From: Medicago truncatula
Taxonomy: Eukaryota; Streptophyta; Magnoliopsida; Fabales; Fabaceae
Length of the DNA stretch: 64,000 nt
NCBI RefSeq assembly: GCF_003473485.1
Contig: NC_053047.1
Span: 1,627,001-1,691,000 of the forward strand
Direction of reading: 5' to 3'
Part shown: positions 26,101-36,420 of the stretch, one piece after another
Layout of the letters: each line of letters starts with the position of its first letter
Position numbering within the stretch: the stretch's first letter is position 1
Position numbers and translations under genes: made by a program
The notes under the pieces: generated by a model
Seen by the model: the letters and a program-made list of their open reading frames with translations, nothing else
What the model was told of the DNA's origin: nothing
Database searches by the model: none

Positions 26101-27283
26101 TTCAAAACCAAAAAACAAACCAAAGTGGACATAAAAAACACAAACACAACACATTAAAACATCCACAGACATTCCTCCATCTCAACAACAACAAAGCCTT
26201 ATCCCACTAAGTGGAGTCGGTCTTTGCAAGTTACAAAGATCAAACGACGTCATAATGTTCTATCATATTCATATATCATATCTTTATCCAACTCATTAAT
26301 CTCTAGATCCTTCTTACCAGTTTCTCTTATGGTTTTTCTAGGTCTTCCTCTGCCTCTAGAAATTTGACTACCCTCCATCTAAGCCACTCTCCTTACTATC
26401 AAATGTTCTAAGCTTCAAAAATTCAAAAAAAAAAAAAATACTATATTTCTGAACACAACAACTACACATTAAAACATCCACATACATTCTTCCATCCCAA
26501 CAACAACAGCAACCAAGTCTTATCGCACCAAGTAGGTCAACTACATGGATCAAACGACGTCGTAATGTTCTATCATATACTATATTTCTATCCAACTCAT
26601 TAATCTCTAAATTTTTCTTAGTAGTTTCTCTAATAGTTTTCTAGTTCTTAATTCTATTCTACTAACAAGCTTACGTTACTTACATATATCCAAATTCAAA
26701 CCTTAATCAAAAAACATGCAAAAGGGTTTAACAACATTCAAAAACTACTAATCAAAAACTAAAGTGTATGAGTTTTTTTTTCATACCTCGATTCATGCAA
26801 CTCCTCTCCATCAACATCACTAGGCGGAGAAGCATTAATATCTAGCAACTGTTTACTCTTCACACCTAACGGCCATCTTTTACTTTTCACACCCCCCGCT
26901 AAACACTCACCACACACCCACTCTCCTATACTCGCCGCTCCAATTCTTCCACCGCGAACTCCAGCACACGCCAAATGAAAACTCCGTTCACATCCATCAC
27001 ACACCAAACCACCGGCGCCGGACTTAGAACAAACAGCACAGGAAGTGACACCGCCAGGAAGAGGCGCAGGACCACCGGGAGGAGGAGCGGGATTTTCGTG
27101 ATAAGTACGAACGATGTCGACGGTGAAGTCAGGTAGGGTTTCAACGAAGGAAGAAGAAGGTGAAGGGATCTCGTTAAGGTCGATGCAGAGGATTGAACGC
27201 GTGTCAATTTGTTGTGGAGGTTGTTGCGGCGGCGGAAGGTTGTTACCGGCGGCGGTGGAATCGGTTAGTTCCGCCATGATCAT
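14171..27283 (-). CDS. MBD9: MBD9-type chromatin protein (PHD, MBD, FYRN/FYRC, bromodomain)
   Basis: Ten exons, in order of translation: 27283-26787, 23268-22608, 22466-21351, 21227-20631, 19918-19613, 19002-18670, 18336-18238, 18154-17720, 16920-14770, 14467-14171. All are GT-AG and in phase, giving about 2163 residues; Arabidopsis MBD9 has about 2176. Domains: PHD-type finger (81-128, CAVC...CDGC...C...CGEC), MBD-like segment (250-297), FYRN (395-455, with GYKSCWHDKITGSLFTCEV), a weaker FYRC-like region (~520-610), bromodomain (~1090-1215), C4HC3 PHD finger (1248-1292), WHIM-like motif (GIDSIGRLYW, ~1583-1592), and a C-x2-C-x12-H-x4-C zinc motif (~1788-1809). In Arabidopsis MBD9 is nuclear, works with SWR1/ISWI-type remodelling and affects flowering and branching. 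Intron 1 (3.5 kb) is full of repeats. A second in-frame ATG lies two codons downstream. Confidence 0.94.
17890..18020 (-). other. Second PHD finger of the MBD9-like protein
   Basis: Residues about 1248-1292 read CKICGIDRDDDSVLLCDTCD and onward to CPSC. This is a full C4HC3 set (C-x2-C, C-x2-C, H-x2-C, C-x2-C) with the aromatic residue before the last pair (NWYCPSC). It lies directly after the bromodomain, a PHD-bromo pairing typical of chromatin readers, although here the bromodomain comes first. Confidence 0.88.
19217..19235. repeat. (GT)n microsatellite
   Basis: A short GT run lies in the intron between exons 5 and 6 of the MBD9-like gene. Confidence 0.8.
23388..23612 (-). mobile_element. 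Solo LTR in intron 1 of the MBD9-like gene
   Basis: A 225-bp unit begins TGTTGAAATTTGG and ends GGAATTTCCAACA, so it has TG...CA ends with short inverted termini. It is flanked by a perfect 5-bp duplication ATAAT (23383-23387 and 23613-23617). Inside, read on the minus strand, is a GGTGGAGTTAGTCCCACATT stretch and a TATAAAG box. These phrases are common in legume small LTR or TRIM elements. Orientation is inferred from the TATA-like box. Confidence 0.8.
24500..25602. repeat. Foldback (long inverted repeat) in MBD9-like intron 1
   Basis: The left arm (24500-24580 plus 25040-25185) is the reverse complement of the right arm (25390-25602), with a centre of about 205 bp. Matching phrases include CTAGTTTTCTGACCCAAAAA at the left and its complement near 25560-25580, and AAGCACTTTCAGAAACGCAT near 25079 against ATGCGTCTCTGAAAGTGCT near 25478. 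The left arm is split by the hAT-like insert at 24586-25036. Each arm carries a TTATAA box and telo-box-like AAACCCTAG/AAACCCTAA words. Confidence 0.75.
24586..25036. mobile_element. hAT-like insert in the left foldback arm
   Basis: The left end is CAGGGCCGGCCCAACA and the right end in reverse is TAGGCCCGGCCCAAG, an imperfect inverted pair. Comparison of the two foldback arms shows that exactly this stretch is extra in the left arm, so it inserted after the inverted repeat formed. No coding sequence. A clean target duplication is not seen. Confidence 0.6.
25626..25800 (+). repeat. Direct copy of the foldback centre
   Basis: The stretch from CATAGAACTCTGTAACGGCA to AAATTCCCCCTTCCCTACC repeats 25163-25390 with small differences. 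Shared phrases include AAAACTTATATGGAAAC and GATTACAAA. The foldback centre has therefore been duplicated on the outer side of the right arm. Confidence 0.7.
26155..26640 (-). mobile_element. Two tandem LINE 3' tails
   Basis: On the minus strand both 26640-26455 and 26345-26155 read like the end of a LINE ORF2 (YDRTLRRRLIHVVDL in the better copy), then the phrase ACTCCACTTAGTGGGATAAG and a (TTG)n-rich tail. The copies are about 300 bp apart in the same orientation. They lie in intron 1, in the same sense as the gene, close to exon 1. Confidence 0.65.
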
Positions 27284-27333
27284 CGGAGTGAGTTAGTTAC
27301 GAAGAATGAGTTAGGGATTAAGGGTTGAAGCAT
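27280..27333 (-). CDS. Short uORF overlapping the MBD9-like start codon
   Basis: An ATG at 27333 opens a 17-codon frame. Its TGA shares bases with the main ATG in the overlap ATGA (27283-27280). If transcription starts upstream of 27333, ribosomes would finish the uORF exactly at the main start. The CT/GA-rich leader upstream suggests that it does. Overlap of this kind can allow termination-reinitiation. Conservation is unknown. Confidence 0.4.
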   Translation of the reverse strand: MLQPLIPNSFFVTNSLR

Positions 27334-27700
27334 TGTACGAATTGTACGAATCGGTGTGAGATTTTGTGGGAAGAGATCGAAGTGAGAGAAAGAGAGAGAG
27401 GTTTTTTTAGAGAGAGAGTGAGTTTCAGAAAAGGGAAAGACAGGGATGGGACCGTATCGAAGAGTAAACTCACACTCGTAAATCTCTTTCTGTGTTTCTA
27501 TGTTTCTGTTTCTATTCTCTCTCTTCTATCTTCTCATATCTAGTGAGCGACACAAATCGAACATCAAACACAATACTTATTCGATCGACGGATAAAATAT
27601 TTGAAAAAAATAAGCTAATTGTACCTTCTTTCTCCGTTTAGTTTCTATTCTCTCTCTTTCATGGGTTCATGAAGAGAGACGATATCTACCAACTAAACAG
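27290..27700 (-). promoter_or_regulatory. Leader and proximal promoter of the MBD9-like gene
   Basis: On the minus strand the sequence just upstream of the start is CT-rich (plus-strand GAGAGA runs at 27385-27422), which is typical of plant 5'UTRs. No clear TATA box can be assigned, as is common for broadly expressed chromatin genes. Confidence 0.4.
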
Positions 27701-28430
27701 AGATATTAGATGTGGACATCATAAACGGTGTTGACTCTAATCGATCAAAATTTGAAAAAATAAGTTAATTGGATGTAATCACATATTTAGTGTTGGATAT
27801 CAAATACGTTTTTCATTAAAAGTTTTGGTGTTGATGATAAAGAGGTTGAAGGTCCAACGAGTTTCATCAAACACGATTCTGATCGGTAGAAATTTGAAAA
27901 AATTAATTGGACCTAATCGCATGTGTAGTGTTGGACATCGGACGTGTTTTTTTGTTAGTAGTGTTGATGTTGAAGATATAGAGATTGAAACTCTATTGAG
28001 TTTCAGCAAATTAAGCGAGGTTTGTATAAATTTGGTATAATTAGTTTGAATTTTAAACATGGATGATTGTGTGTGGAATTGACATCATTAGTATGAAATT
28101 TGGTCGTATTCATATGAGTTTGGTGTAATTTACGTGGGTTTTTATTATTATTACTCTCTTTTGTTTGTTTATATCTATCGAACGCATGTGCGAACACATA
28201 TCTTTTTTTAAGGGGCAAACATAGATGTTGGACATCGTGACATTGATATGGTTACACCGATATTGGTAAAAACATGAAGGAAAAGAATATGAATTAATTG
28301 AACTTAGTTGCATGTATTGGTGTTGAACACCGACAAGTGTTGGATTTCAGATATATTTTTTATTAGAAGTGTTGATGCTGCAGAGGTTGAAATTCTTATG
28401 GATTCTGCCAATTATGTGAAATTCATATGT
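27700..28430. repeat. Diverged tandem repeat, three or more units
   Basis: Related blocks recur about every 150-400 bp. Each has a GTGTTGGA(T/C)ATC phrase, then a TTTTTNTTA part, then GTTGATG(T/C/A)TGNAGA(G/T) and a GAGTTTCA(T/G)C-like end. They are seen near 27790-27870, 27928-28010 and 28318-28415. The copies are too diverged to give an exact unit. No coding frame is shared. Confidence 0.5.
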
Positions 28431-29912
28431 ATTTTAATCAATAGATAATTGTGTGTTGAAATGTTTATTTGAGAATGTGTTGTTAGTTTTATTTTACGGA
28501 GTGTTGTTAGCTTGTTAGCAATCTCTTTTATTGTATTGTCAGTGTTTTGAAAATTGAAGTAAGGTAAAATTATTTTTTTAACAAACATGTAAAGCTAGTT
28601 TTTTTTTAAGGAAACATGTAAAGCTAGTTGATTGATACAAGAATTTGTATTGTTTATGATTTAGTTACCTTAATGATTTGATTTTTGTTTTGTTTTGGTT
28701 CGAGCAGTTCGATTGCATTAGTTTTCACTTTACAATTATGACGTTTTAATGAAGTTTTATATGAGAAGCTATTGTTTGTGTGGTGCACACTTGTTGTATG
28801 TGGTGCGCTGTGTAGTTTTTCTTTCTGAGTTCTTCATTTTTCATTTAGTTTCCTCATTTGACATGTGCTTAGAACTTGAGAAAGAATTAGGTCGTGTTTG
28901 GTCTGACTTATTTTTTACTTTTCTACACAATAAAAATAGAAGTTTGGTCAAACATATTTCTTGAGAAGTTGCTTATTTTTCTTGTGTAAAATACATAAAT
29001 AAAATTCTTTTGCTAAAGTTGTTGGAACTTACTTCTGAAAATTCTCGACAACTTTTTTCTAAGTGTTTCCCTTGAAAACCTATTGACCACATTTTATATT
29101 TCATTTTAATTTATTTTTCTCATATGTGCTCTTCAAACACTATTTATTGTTTTTTGTTTGTTCTTAACATATATATTTTTTTTTTTGTTAATTGTTGTAG
29201 TTTGTTTATGTTAAAAAATGGTTATAAAAATTGCTAAAAAAAACATGGTTATCTTTTATTAACCGTGTGACCAAAAAAATTAGTTATAAAAATTTACCAT
29301 TCACAATTTGACATCATGGTACTTTTGACAATGGTATATTCTTTTTTTCAAAAGGAATGGTACACTATTTATGACATCTCTTTTAAATAAATATTATGAT
29401 GTAAATTTAAAGGCCCACTATTTATATATTTAATCAAGATTTTTCCTTTTGAAAGAATCAAGAATTATTTATTGAGGCCTTTTAATATAATTTACATTCT
29501 CATAAAATGATTTTTATTTTCTAAAATATTTTACTAAATGTTTAAATATTAATTTATTTATCATAATTTATTATGAAACATGAACTTTCTTAAAATAAAT
29601 TATTTTATTTAAAAATATTATCAAACACTTTAACAATTAAATTTGAAATAAAAAAACAACATGTACCAAACAACTTTAACTTTATTTTGTAAAGCTCATG
29701 TTTAGAACTTTAAGTTTAAAGTAGCTTTTATGTTTCGAAAAAGTTGGGCCAAACGCACTCATATATACTTTGTCTACTTGCTTCCATAACTTCTTGTGCA
29801 CAAATAGGAGGGAGAAAATCTGGATTGGTCGTGGGCCTACGTGCTCCACATAAGACCCCTACATGCGGCACACATAGAAAATTTCAAATAAGAAAGCAAT
29901 TACGCACACATC
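28430..29912. other. AT-rich intergenic sequence
   Basis: I see no gene, RNA or bounded repeat here. The ORF near 28749-28964 has no domain, poor codon texture and no splice context. Confidence 0.45.
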
Positions 29913-29972
29913 AGCGTGTACCAGGGGCAGAGCTAGGTTTTAAACATTGGGGGGACCAAGTCATAATCGGTA

Positions 29973-30246
29973 CTACCTCCGTTCTTTTTTAATTGTCACA
30001 TTTTGACATTTTACACAAATCAAGATAATCAACAATTGATACTACTTTTGATGCAATAAGTTATACTTTTACTATAATGACCTTATTCATTTAATATCTC
30101 TTTTCATATATTTCTTTCTCTGCAATAAATAATTAAGGACAATATTGGTAAAACAACATTTAATGTTGCATTGAACTTCGAAAGTGAAAGTTAAATAGGA
30201 ACAAAAAATTTCTTCAAAAGTGACACTTAAAAAGGAACGGAGGGAG
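29973..30246. mobile_element. Stowaway MITE 2 (nested)
   Basis: Termini CTACCTCCGTTCTTTTTT and AAAAAGGAACGGAGGGAG with TA on both sides. It lies inside the hAT-like element and so inserted later. Confidence 0.85.
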
Positions 30247-30277
30247 TATAATTTATCAAAGAAACACTAAATCTTCA

Positions 30278-30281
<4 letters not shown>

Positions 30282-30332
<51 letters not shown>
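30282..30332. repeat. (TA)n microsatellite
   Basis: About 25 uninterrupted TA units. Confidence 0.95.
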
Positions 30333-30340
<8 letters not shown>

Positions 30341-30610
30341 TTAAGTTACATCCAAAGTTAATTAGGTCTTTACCATAAAAGATAGAATTGAGGGCTCCAA
30401 CTTACATAGGTCTTTAGAAGTGGAAAGGATTTTTGTACCATAAAAGACAAAGGCCCAACATACAATGAACACAAATTTTAATCACCGAGAAACCATATTA
30501 ATAACCATGTGTAAATGCGTAGTATATAATAATAGTATAAAAAAAATTGAAAATTTGGGGGGGACCACGGCCACCACTGGCCCCCATGGTCCCTCCGCCT
30601 CTAGCGTGCA

Positions 30611-31680
30611 TGATGCGCATAGCCATGCGTTTTTTTATTATTTTCATTTTATGGGTTTAAGGTTTTATTTATGGTTTAAAAATTAGAGTTGTTGTTGATT
30701 ATGATGATGGTGTATTGATTAGATTGTGTGTTGTTGATTTTGAGTTGATGAATTTATGAGTTCGTAAGTTAATGATTAAGTAATTTAAGGATTTATGAGT
30801 TTTGGGAGAAGAAGAGATGAAGATTGGGAAATAACTTTGAATTTTTTTGTATTTTTTTTCTGGGTTTGGATGTGTGTGAAGATAGTTGAAGATGAAGAAG
30901 AACTAGACCGAAGAAATGAAAGAAAAATCATGTGTTGGTGGTTCATTATTAGATTCAATGGTCTTGCATGATCTAAGGGTCTATTTTATTTCAAAATGAT
31001 TAAAGGGCTAAAATTAAATAAATTAATAAGGTCTACGGTAGGTCACCTACAATGTTGGTCCACATTAGACATTTTCGATTAAAATTAACAAAGAGAGACC
31101 AAATTGGCTGACAGAAGCATATTTTTGGAACCAAAACGCAACTTTTATTAATTGGGAGATTAAAACAAAACCTGAAAAATAATTAAGGGACAAAATCTCT
31201 AATTTTAAGCCTTAAAATAAATACTTTTTTTTAAGAGAGCCTTAAAATAAATACTTAAAATTTCACAATATCAACGCTAAAATTTATTCAAATAATTTAA
31301 ACAAAATATCACTTACAATCGCACAAAGTGTGGATCCTATTCTAATTATTCTTGATACAAGATACATTTTTGTGCTTATAACAAACTTTAAGAAAATCAT
31401 GAGAGATTAAGAATCATAAGAAAAAATACTTAAGAAAATGCATCAAGTAGTGTGGAAGGAAACTTTTTATCTCTAATTGTGCTTGAGATATCCACATTAT
31501 TTCATATGTTCTCAATTGGAAAGAAAATGAACACCGATCTTGAAAAAATAACTTTCAATGGCAAATTATAACATCTTTGAAAAGACATCAATAATTTGAA
31601 GATTTTCAACTATATAAAGCTTCCATGTCCTTTCCAATATTCGATAATTTGTTTTCATATGGTTGAAACCAATCTCACAA
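30611..31680. other. Intergenic sequence
   Basis: No gene supported. It is AT-rich. 30960-31210 has phrases like GGGACAAAATCT and GACCAAATTGG that recall the dispersed 'ggaccaaa' repeats seen elsewhere in the window. Confidence 0.4.
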
Positions 31681-31689
31681 GAAGGTTTC

Positions 31690-32274
31690 TTATTCTATAC
31701 TACATTCATCATATACATTCTTACTCCTTTCCATAAATTCAATTGGATCCATATTCTTCATTTCTGGGGTGCGAATCAAAATCTTTGCCATATTGGTATG
31801 GCATCGTTCGCCCATATTCACAAGCTTATCACAACATTTCTTTGTTGTGCTCGTATTATTGACTATACTGTTTAATACTTCTTCTCCACAACGTGAGCCT
31901 ATTTTTTCTATGCACGCGGATAAAAATTTGGTGTCGTCAGGTCTAGTAGCAAGATCACATTTGTTAAAAATGTCATCAGCCCTGGTAAGATAATGTATCC
32001 ATTCTTCATTTTCGTACTTCTGATTGGTTTCAAGAATAAATAAGGTCATTTTTGTGTGACAATAACTTCCCGTATCAAAAAGCTTGTAACAACAATCTAT
32101 GGAAATCTCAGTCTTACTAGAAGTAAACATTTTGTTGTACACTTGTTTTCCACATTGTTCTCCCACGTGGTTTGCACATTGATGCAAAAAACTAATATCA
32201 TTACTTTGAGATGAAGCTATTGTTGTTGTACAAATGGAAGCAACCGAAATAAGAAAAAAGCCAAGTCTTTCCAT
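31690..32274 (-). CDS. Secreted protein with two prolamin-like six-cysteine domains
   Basis: A single-exon frame of 194 residues. The first ~22 residues are a hydrophobic signal peptide ending TTTIASS. Two tandem domains follow with the same cysteine spacing: C33, C41, C61-C62, C72, C106, then C121, C129, C147-C148, C158, C191. The pattern is C-x7-C, a gap of 17-19, CC-x9-C, a gap of 32-33, C. The G-x2-C-G and CC...L...G..CH features match the plant prolamin-like family (ECA1/gametogenesis-related cysteine-rich secreted proteins), which often acts in reproductive tissue. Most members have one domain, so the doubled form is unusual. The role of this gene is not known. Domain naming is by motif only. 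Confidence 0.72.
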   Translation of the reverse strand: MERLGFFLISVASICTTTIASSQSNDISFLHQCANHVGEQCGKQVYNKMFTSSKTEISIDCCYKLFDTGSYCHTKMTLFILETNQKYENEEWIHYLTRADDIFNKCDLATRPDDTKFLSACIEKIGSRCGEEVLNSIVNNTSTTKKCCDKLVNMGERCHTNMAKILIRTPEMKNMDPIEFMERSKNVYDECSIE

Positions 32275-32279
32275 GAGAA

Positions 32280-32740
32280 TTTAGAAGAAAAAAAAATACT
32301 ATATATTTTATATATTGAAGCTTTCCTATTTGATGCAACGTTTCATCAAAATATTTGTTTAAATAGGGAGCTAAATGTAATATGTTATTTTGTTTTCTAT
32401 AATAATAACGTGTGGTCACATTGATCATAGTGAAACATAATAATAAAACATATGTTACTACTTGCATCAATTTTTTAAGTGGTTTAAAAGTTACACTCTG
32501 TATTAATGGAGGGTTTTAGCTATGGAAAGTAACTTATCTAATAACAACTTAAGAAAATCATACGTTATTTATAAATCAAACTGGCATTCAAAAATTAATT
32601 GAAAACGTGGTAGAATCGAGGCAGAGAATTAAACAACTTAAATAGATTTTGGCATACAATCTTACCATGTCATTATATTTCTCATTCCTTAAGGCACAAC
32701 TAGCAGAAGACCTGCGTATTCATACGAGTATGTTGATTTG

Positions 32741-32783
<43 letters not shown>

Positions 32784-33870
32784 GATATTATACAACTTAG
32801 AAAGTTCATGTGTATTTTTAAAATATCAATATCAATGTAATATTTTTATAATATATTTGTTAATTTTAAATGCAAAAATTTGATAAAATATTTTCACCGT
32901 GTGTGTTGCGTATTTTACGTGTTTATACCAGCCGGTACAAATTTCTATTGTCCCACATATATTTACCAAAGAAAAATATTTGTCCTTTTTTTCAATATTT
33001 AGCAGTGCACGATGATATTAATTAAAATCAAGATCGTCGAGTACATACTAATCATGCACAACGACGAGATATATGTTATTATAGTAAACTTTGATGAAAT
33101 GTTGAACATTTTTTGATTGAAGTAAAAATATGAAAAATATAATAGATTTAGCTAATAAATAGTGAACCGAAAAAATTAATTGAGAAAGTGAAATATTAAA
33201 TTTGATTAGAAGAAATATAATTTAATGGTGAGATTGAAAGAGATGAAAGAAGAAAAGTTGAAAGAGAAAAGGAAATTAAAAAAATATATTTGAAAAGTAA
33301 GAAAAGTTGTAGGTTTGTTAAGTAACGAAGCTCCCACAAAATAAGAAAGACCTTGGACACACAAACAGTGAAGGTCCAAAAGGAGTATATAAGGAAAATA
33401 CTACGGTGTTTGAATAAACCTGTTGATAAGAACTTCATTCTGAGGAAAACCAAATGTCAACTCTGTTACCAGCTATGCAAATCTACCACACACTTATCTT
33501 AAAAACAAGGTCGAGCATAACAAAATTGAAGGAAAATTGAAAGAGGTGCAAACGTCTATGACAACATTTAAAGCACCTCAGAAGAAAAAGAAGCTCTTTT
33601 GTGACCACAAGCTGAAATATCCACCTTGACTTCAGTGGTGGTTCGTCAATCTCAAGACATTAAATATGCGATGAATGGGAGACAACCCATCAATTTTACA
33701 TATTTAAATCGATCTTTATTTTTCAATCATTTCTTTTATTAGCCACTCCATCTCACAATTGTTTCTTTTTACCGTTTGCTAACTCGCAATTATGCTCGTT
33801 GTGTTTTACATGGACTGTATATCTTTTCCTTTTCTAAAAATTCCAAAAAAAAAAATATTTCAGTCTTTAG
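32280..33870. other. Intergenic sequence with (TA)n
   Basis: No gene seen. A (TA)n run of about 18 units lies at 32745-32780. Around 33670-33700 the phrase GGGAGACAACCCATCA resembles the GGGAGGCAACCCA motif found downstream of pol in some plant Ty3/gypsy elements, so part of this may be old LTR-retrotransposon DNA. Confidence 0.4.
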
Positions 33871-33879
33871 AGAATTATT

Positions 33880-34350
33880 CTAAAAACAAGAAAATTGTGA
33901 TTTCTGCCCGCAGCAAAAGCACTAGGCACGTGGTGCAATGCGCAGGGGTGCATTACACAACCCCAAAATGCAAGGGCACACAACATATGCACAAGGGGCA
34001 CATTTGACAGCCCCTTAAGGGTGAATTTTATAGTTTGTCTTTAAAAACCTTCTAAGAATTCCTTGATCCTTCACATGGTGTCTTGACTTGTCAAATTACA
34101 TGATATATGAACAAAAAGACTCAAAACACGTATGTAGTTACATGATTAGGGATACAAGTGAATTACAACGAATCAAATGAAAACAATACAAAATGATCCT
34201 CAAACCATGGGCAAAGTACCTCTTATTTGTCTTCAAATTCAAAGAAAATAACTAAAAACATAACCTGATATATCATATGATGCTCCGTCATCACAACCCC
34301 AAACTTAAACTATTACCTGTCCTCTAGCAACAAAATTGCGAGAAGTTAGA
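33880..34350 (-). mobile_element. Remnant of a Ty3/gypsy element end
   Basis: On the minus strand, about 34330-34290 reads CTAGAGGACAGGTAATAGTT followed by TAAGTTTGGGGTTGTGATGA. This is close to the '...GAGGACAAGCAAAG-TTTAAGTTTGGGG' stretch before the 3' LTR of Athila/Tat-type gypsy elements. The low-numbered side (33900-34010) has GTGCAATGCGCAGGGGTGC wording that recurs in such LTRs. Ends are not defined. Confidence 0.4.
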
Positions 34351-34606
34351 ATCTACATGAATTTCAGAATCGAAACATACCTTTTTCGGAGATGGTGCGT
34401 ATATTGTTTCTCTTCCCACTTTCAGACTTGACTAATTTACCATTATCATGCAAGTGGGACAGACTTAGAGAGGATACTCATACTTTTATCCGCATTCATT
34501 TCCAAGATACACTTATGCATCTCCTAAAACAAGTGGGGTCGGTCAAGACATTTGTCACACTCAAATCGTCATGTGATTGCACCTAGCAAATGATATAACA
34601 ATAAAA

Positions 34607-36175
34607 AATCAAGGGTTAATAGTGTTTCTGGCCCCTGTAATATGGTGCACTTTCGGTTTTAGCCCCTGTAAAATTATCTTTTTAGATTCCACCCTTGAAA
34701 AATGAAGATTCTTCCGGATTGGCCCCTGACCTCAATGTGTCAGTAGAATCTCCTACGTGGCAGTGATGTGTCAATTTTTTTTTTCATGCCACGCGTGTAA
34801 ATTTAAGGCCACGTCATTTATAATTTAAAAAAAACTGAAAATTTTAAAATTAAATAAAATTGTTTTTTTTTTTTGTAATTAACTATTTTAAAAAACATAT
34901 TATTTATTTAAGAAACAAAATCAGAAATCCTTCGATACTATTTATTTTCAAATCATTATCTAGTGAAACCACATAATTAAGGGTAGACTTCATCAATCTT
35001 CATAAAAATTTCATCAATCTTTCATTTAAGAGTAATCTAGTGTCCCTTCATATAACCTTCATCAATCTTCATAAAAAAAAAAACACAATTTTTTCTTTCA
35101 AAAATTTATCATTTCAACTTTAACAAAAACCACATAATTAAACCCTTAAATTTAGAATCAACATCACCACCATCATCTAACTCACAATCAAAACTAACAC
35201 CCATTTATTAAATTCATAAAAATCAAACCCATATTTTCAACCTTGTTTATCAAATTCCTTCTAAACTATTCATTATCTACAACATATTCATTATCCATGT
35301 GTCAAATCCTTGTTCATACCCATCTTATGTCACTATAAGTTTATTTATACGACCCTTAAACAAAAAAAAATTAAAATGTTGGGAGTGAAAATTTCTCTTC
35401 GCAATAACACCACCACAATATCTCTCTACCATAATTTCGCTCTGCGCCACTTCAACAAAAAAAAAAATTGATTGTGTTGGGTTTGGAGTGATAGAGATTT
35501 GGTTAGTGTTAGGAAATTGTAGGATTTAGCGTAGTTGGGGGTTAGGTGTTTGGTTTTGATTTGAAAATCATGTTTCTATATCCATCTTCATTTCGAGTGC
35601 TACTGTTTGCAACTACGAAGAACCACTTTTCCGTAATTTTCTAGTGGAATATCATCGAGTAATTTTAGGAAGGGTGATGATGATGACAGTGTTGGAAAGA
35701 TGAAGATGGTGATGAATTCTGGAAATTTTTGGTTGATTTTGGGTCAACAAATTCTGGATTTTATTCCCTAAAAAAAATTGAATTTTAGTTTTATGGATGG
35801 ATAACTTCTGGGATTTCTTTTTTGTTAATTATTTTGGGGTTTTAAAATGAAAGATGTTGATAATGATGATGATGGTGTTTGAAAGACGATGGTTGTTTTC
35901 CATAGATGCTGAAAATGATTTTTTTAGGGGATAATATTAGGTGGAGGATGGATGGAAGATGAAAGGGACCTAGTATCAGGTGTTGGTGATACACGGTTAG
36001 ATATGATGAACTTACTTTATCCAACGGTCTTCTTTTTGAGGGATTTAAAATTAATAAAATAGGACCAAATCGACGACGAAAACAAAGATAAGGACCAAAT
36101 TGAAACGTTTAATAGTTAAGGGACCAAACTGAGAAATTAAAATAAGTTAAGGGACCGGAGGATGTATTAAGCCAA
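34607..36175. repeat. Probable non-autonomous DNA transposon
   Basis: The left side repeats GGCCCCTGTAA / AGCCCCTGTAAAA wording. The right side repeats AAGGACCAAATTGAAAC / AAGGGACCAAACTGAGA wording. In reverse it becomes GGCTTAATACATCCTCCGGT, loosely matching the left GGGTTAATAGTGTTTCTGGC. No reading frame of note lies between. Boundaries and class are uncertain. Confidence 0.35.
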
Positions 36176-36289
36176 GTTTGAATTTGATAACCAAACAATT
36201 ATATTCAATTGATTAATGAGTTTCACAAAATAATAAATTATTCAGGAGAATCCGAGATCAATTCTTAGGTAGAAGAATAATTTTTAGGT

Positions 36290-36420
36290 AAATGATTAAA
36301 TTTGGGGATCAACTTGACAATTTAATAAAGTCGGGGACATTTTCAAAATATTTATAATCTGAAGGACCTATTCGAGAATGTCTCATAATGTGAGGGACTA
36401 ATTTGATGATTTATTCCAAT
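36290..36420. repeat. Dispersed non-autonomous repeat, copy 2
   Basis: Phrases GGGGATCAACTTGACAATTT, AATAAAGTCGGGGAC and GAGGGACTAATTTGATGAT relate it to 3300-3590 and 42233-42880. Confidence 0.4.

Larger units (their letters stand above)
29921..30602. mobile_element. hAT-like MITE with nested Stowaway
   Basis: The left end is CCAGGGGCAGAGCTAGG. The right end in reverse is AGAGGCGGAGGGACCATGG. It is flanked by AGCGTGTA (29913-29920) and AGCGTGCA (30603-30610), an 8-bp duplication with one mismatch, as expected for hAT elements. It contains the Stowaway at 29973-30246 and a (TA)n run. Confidence 0.7.
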
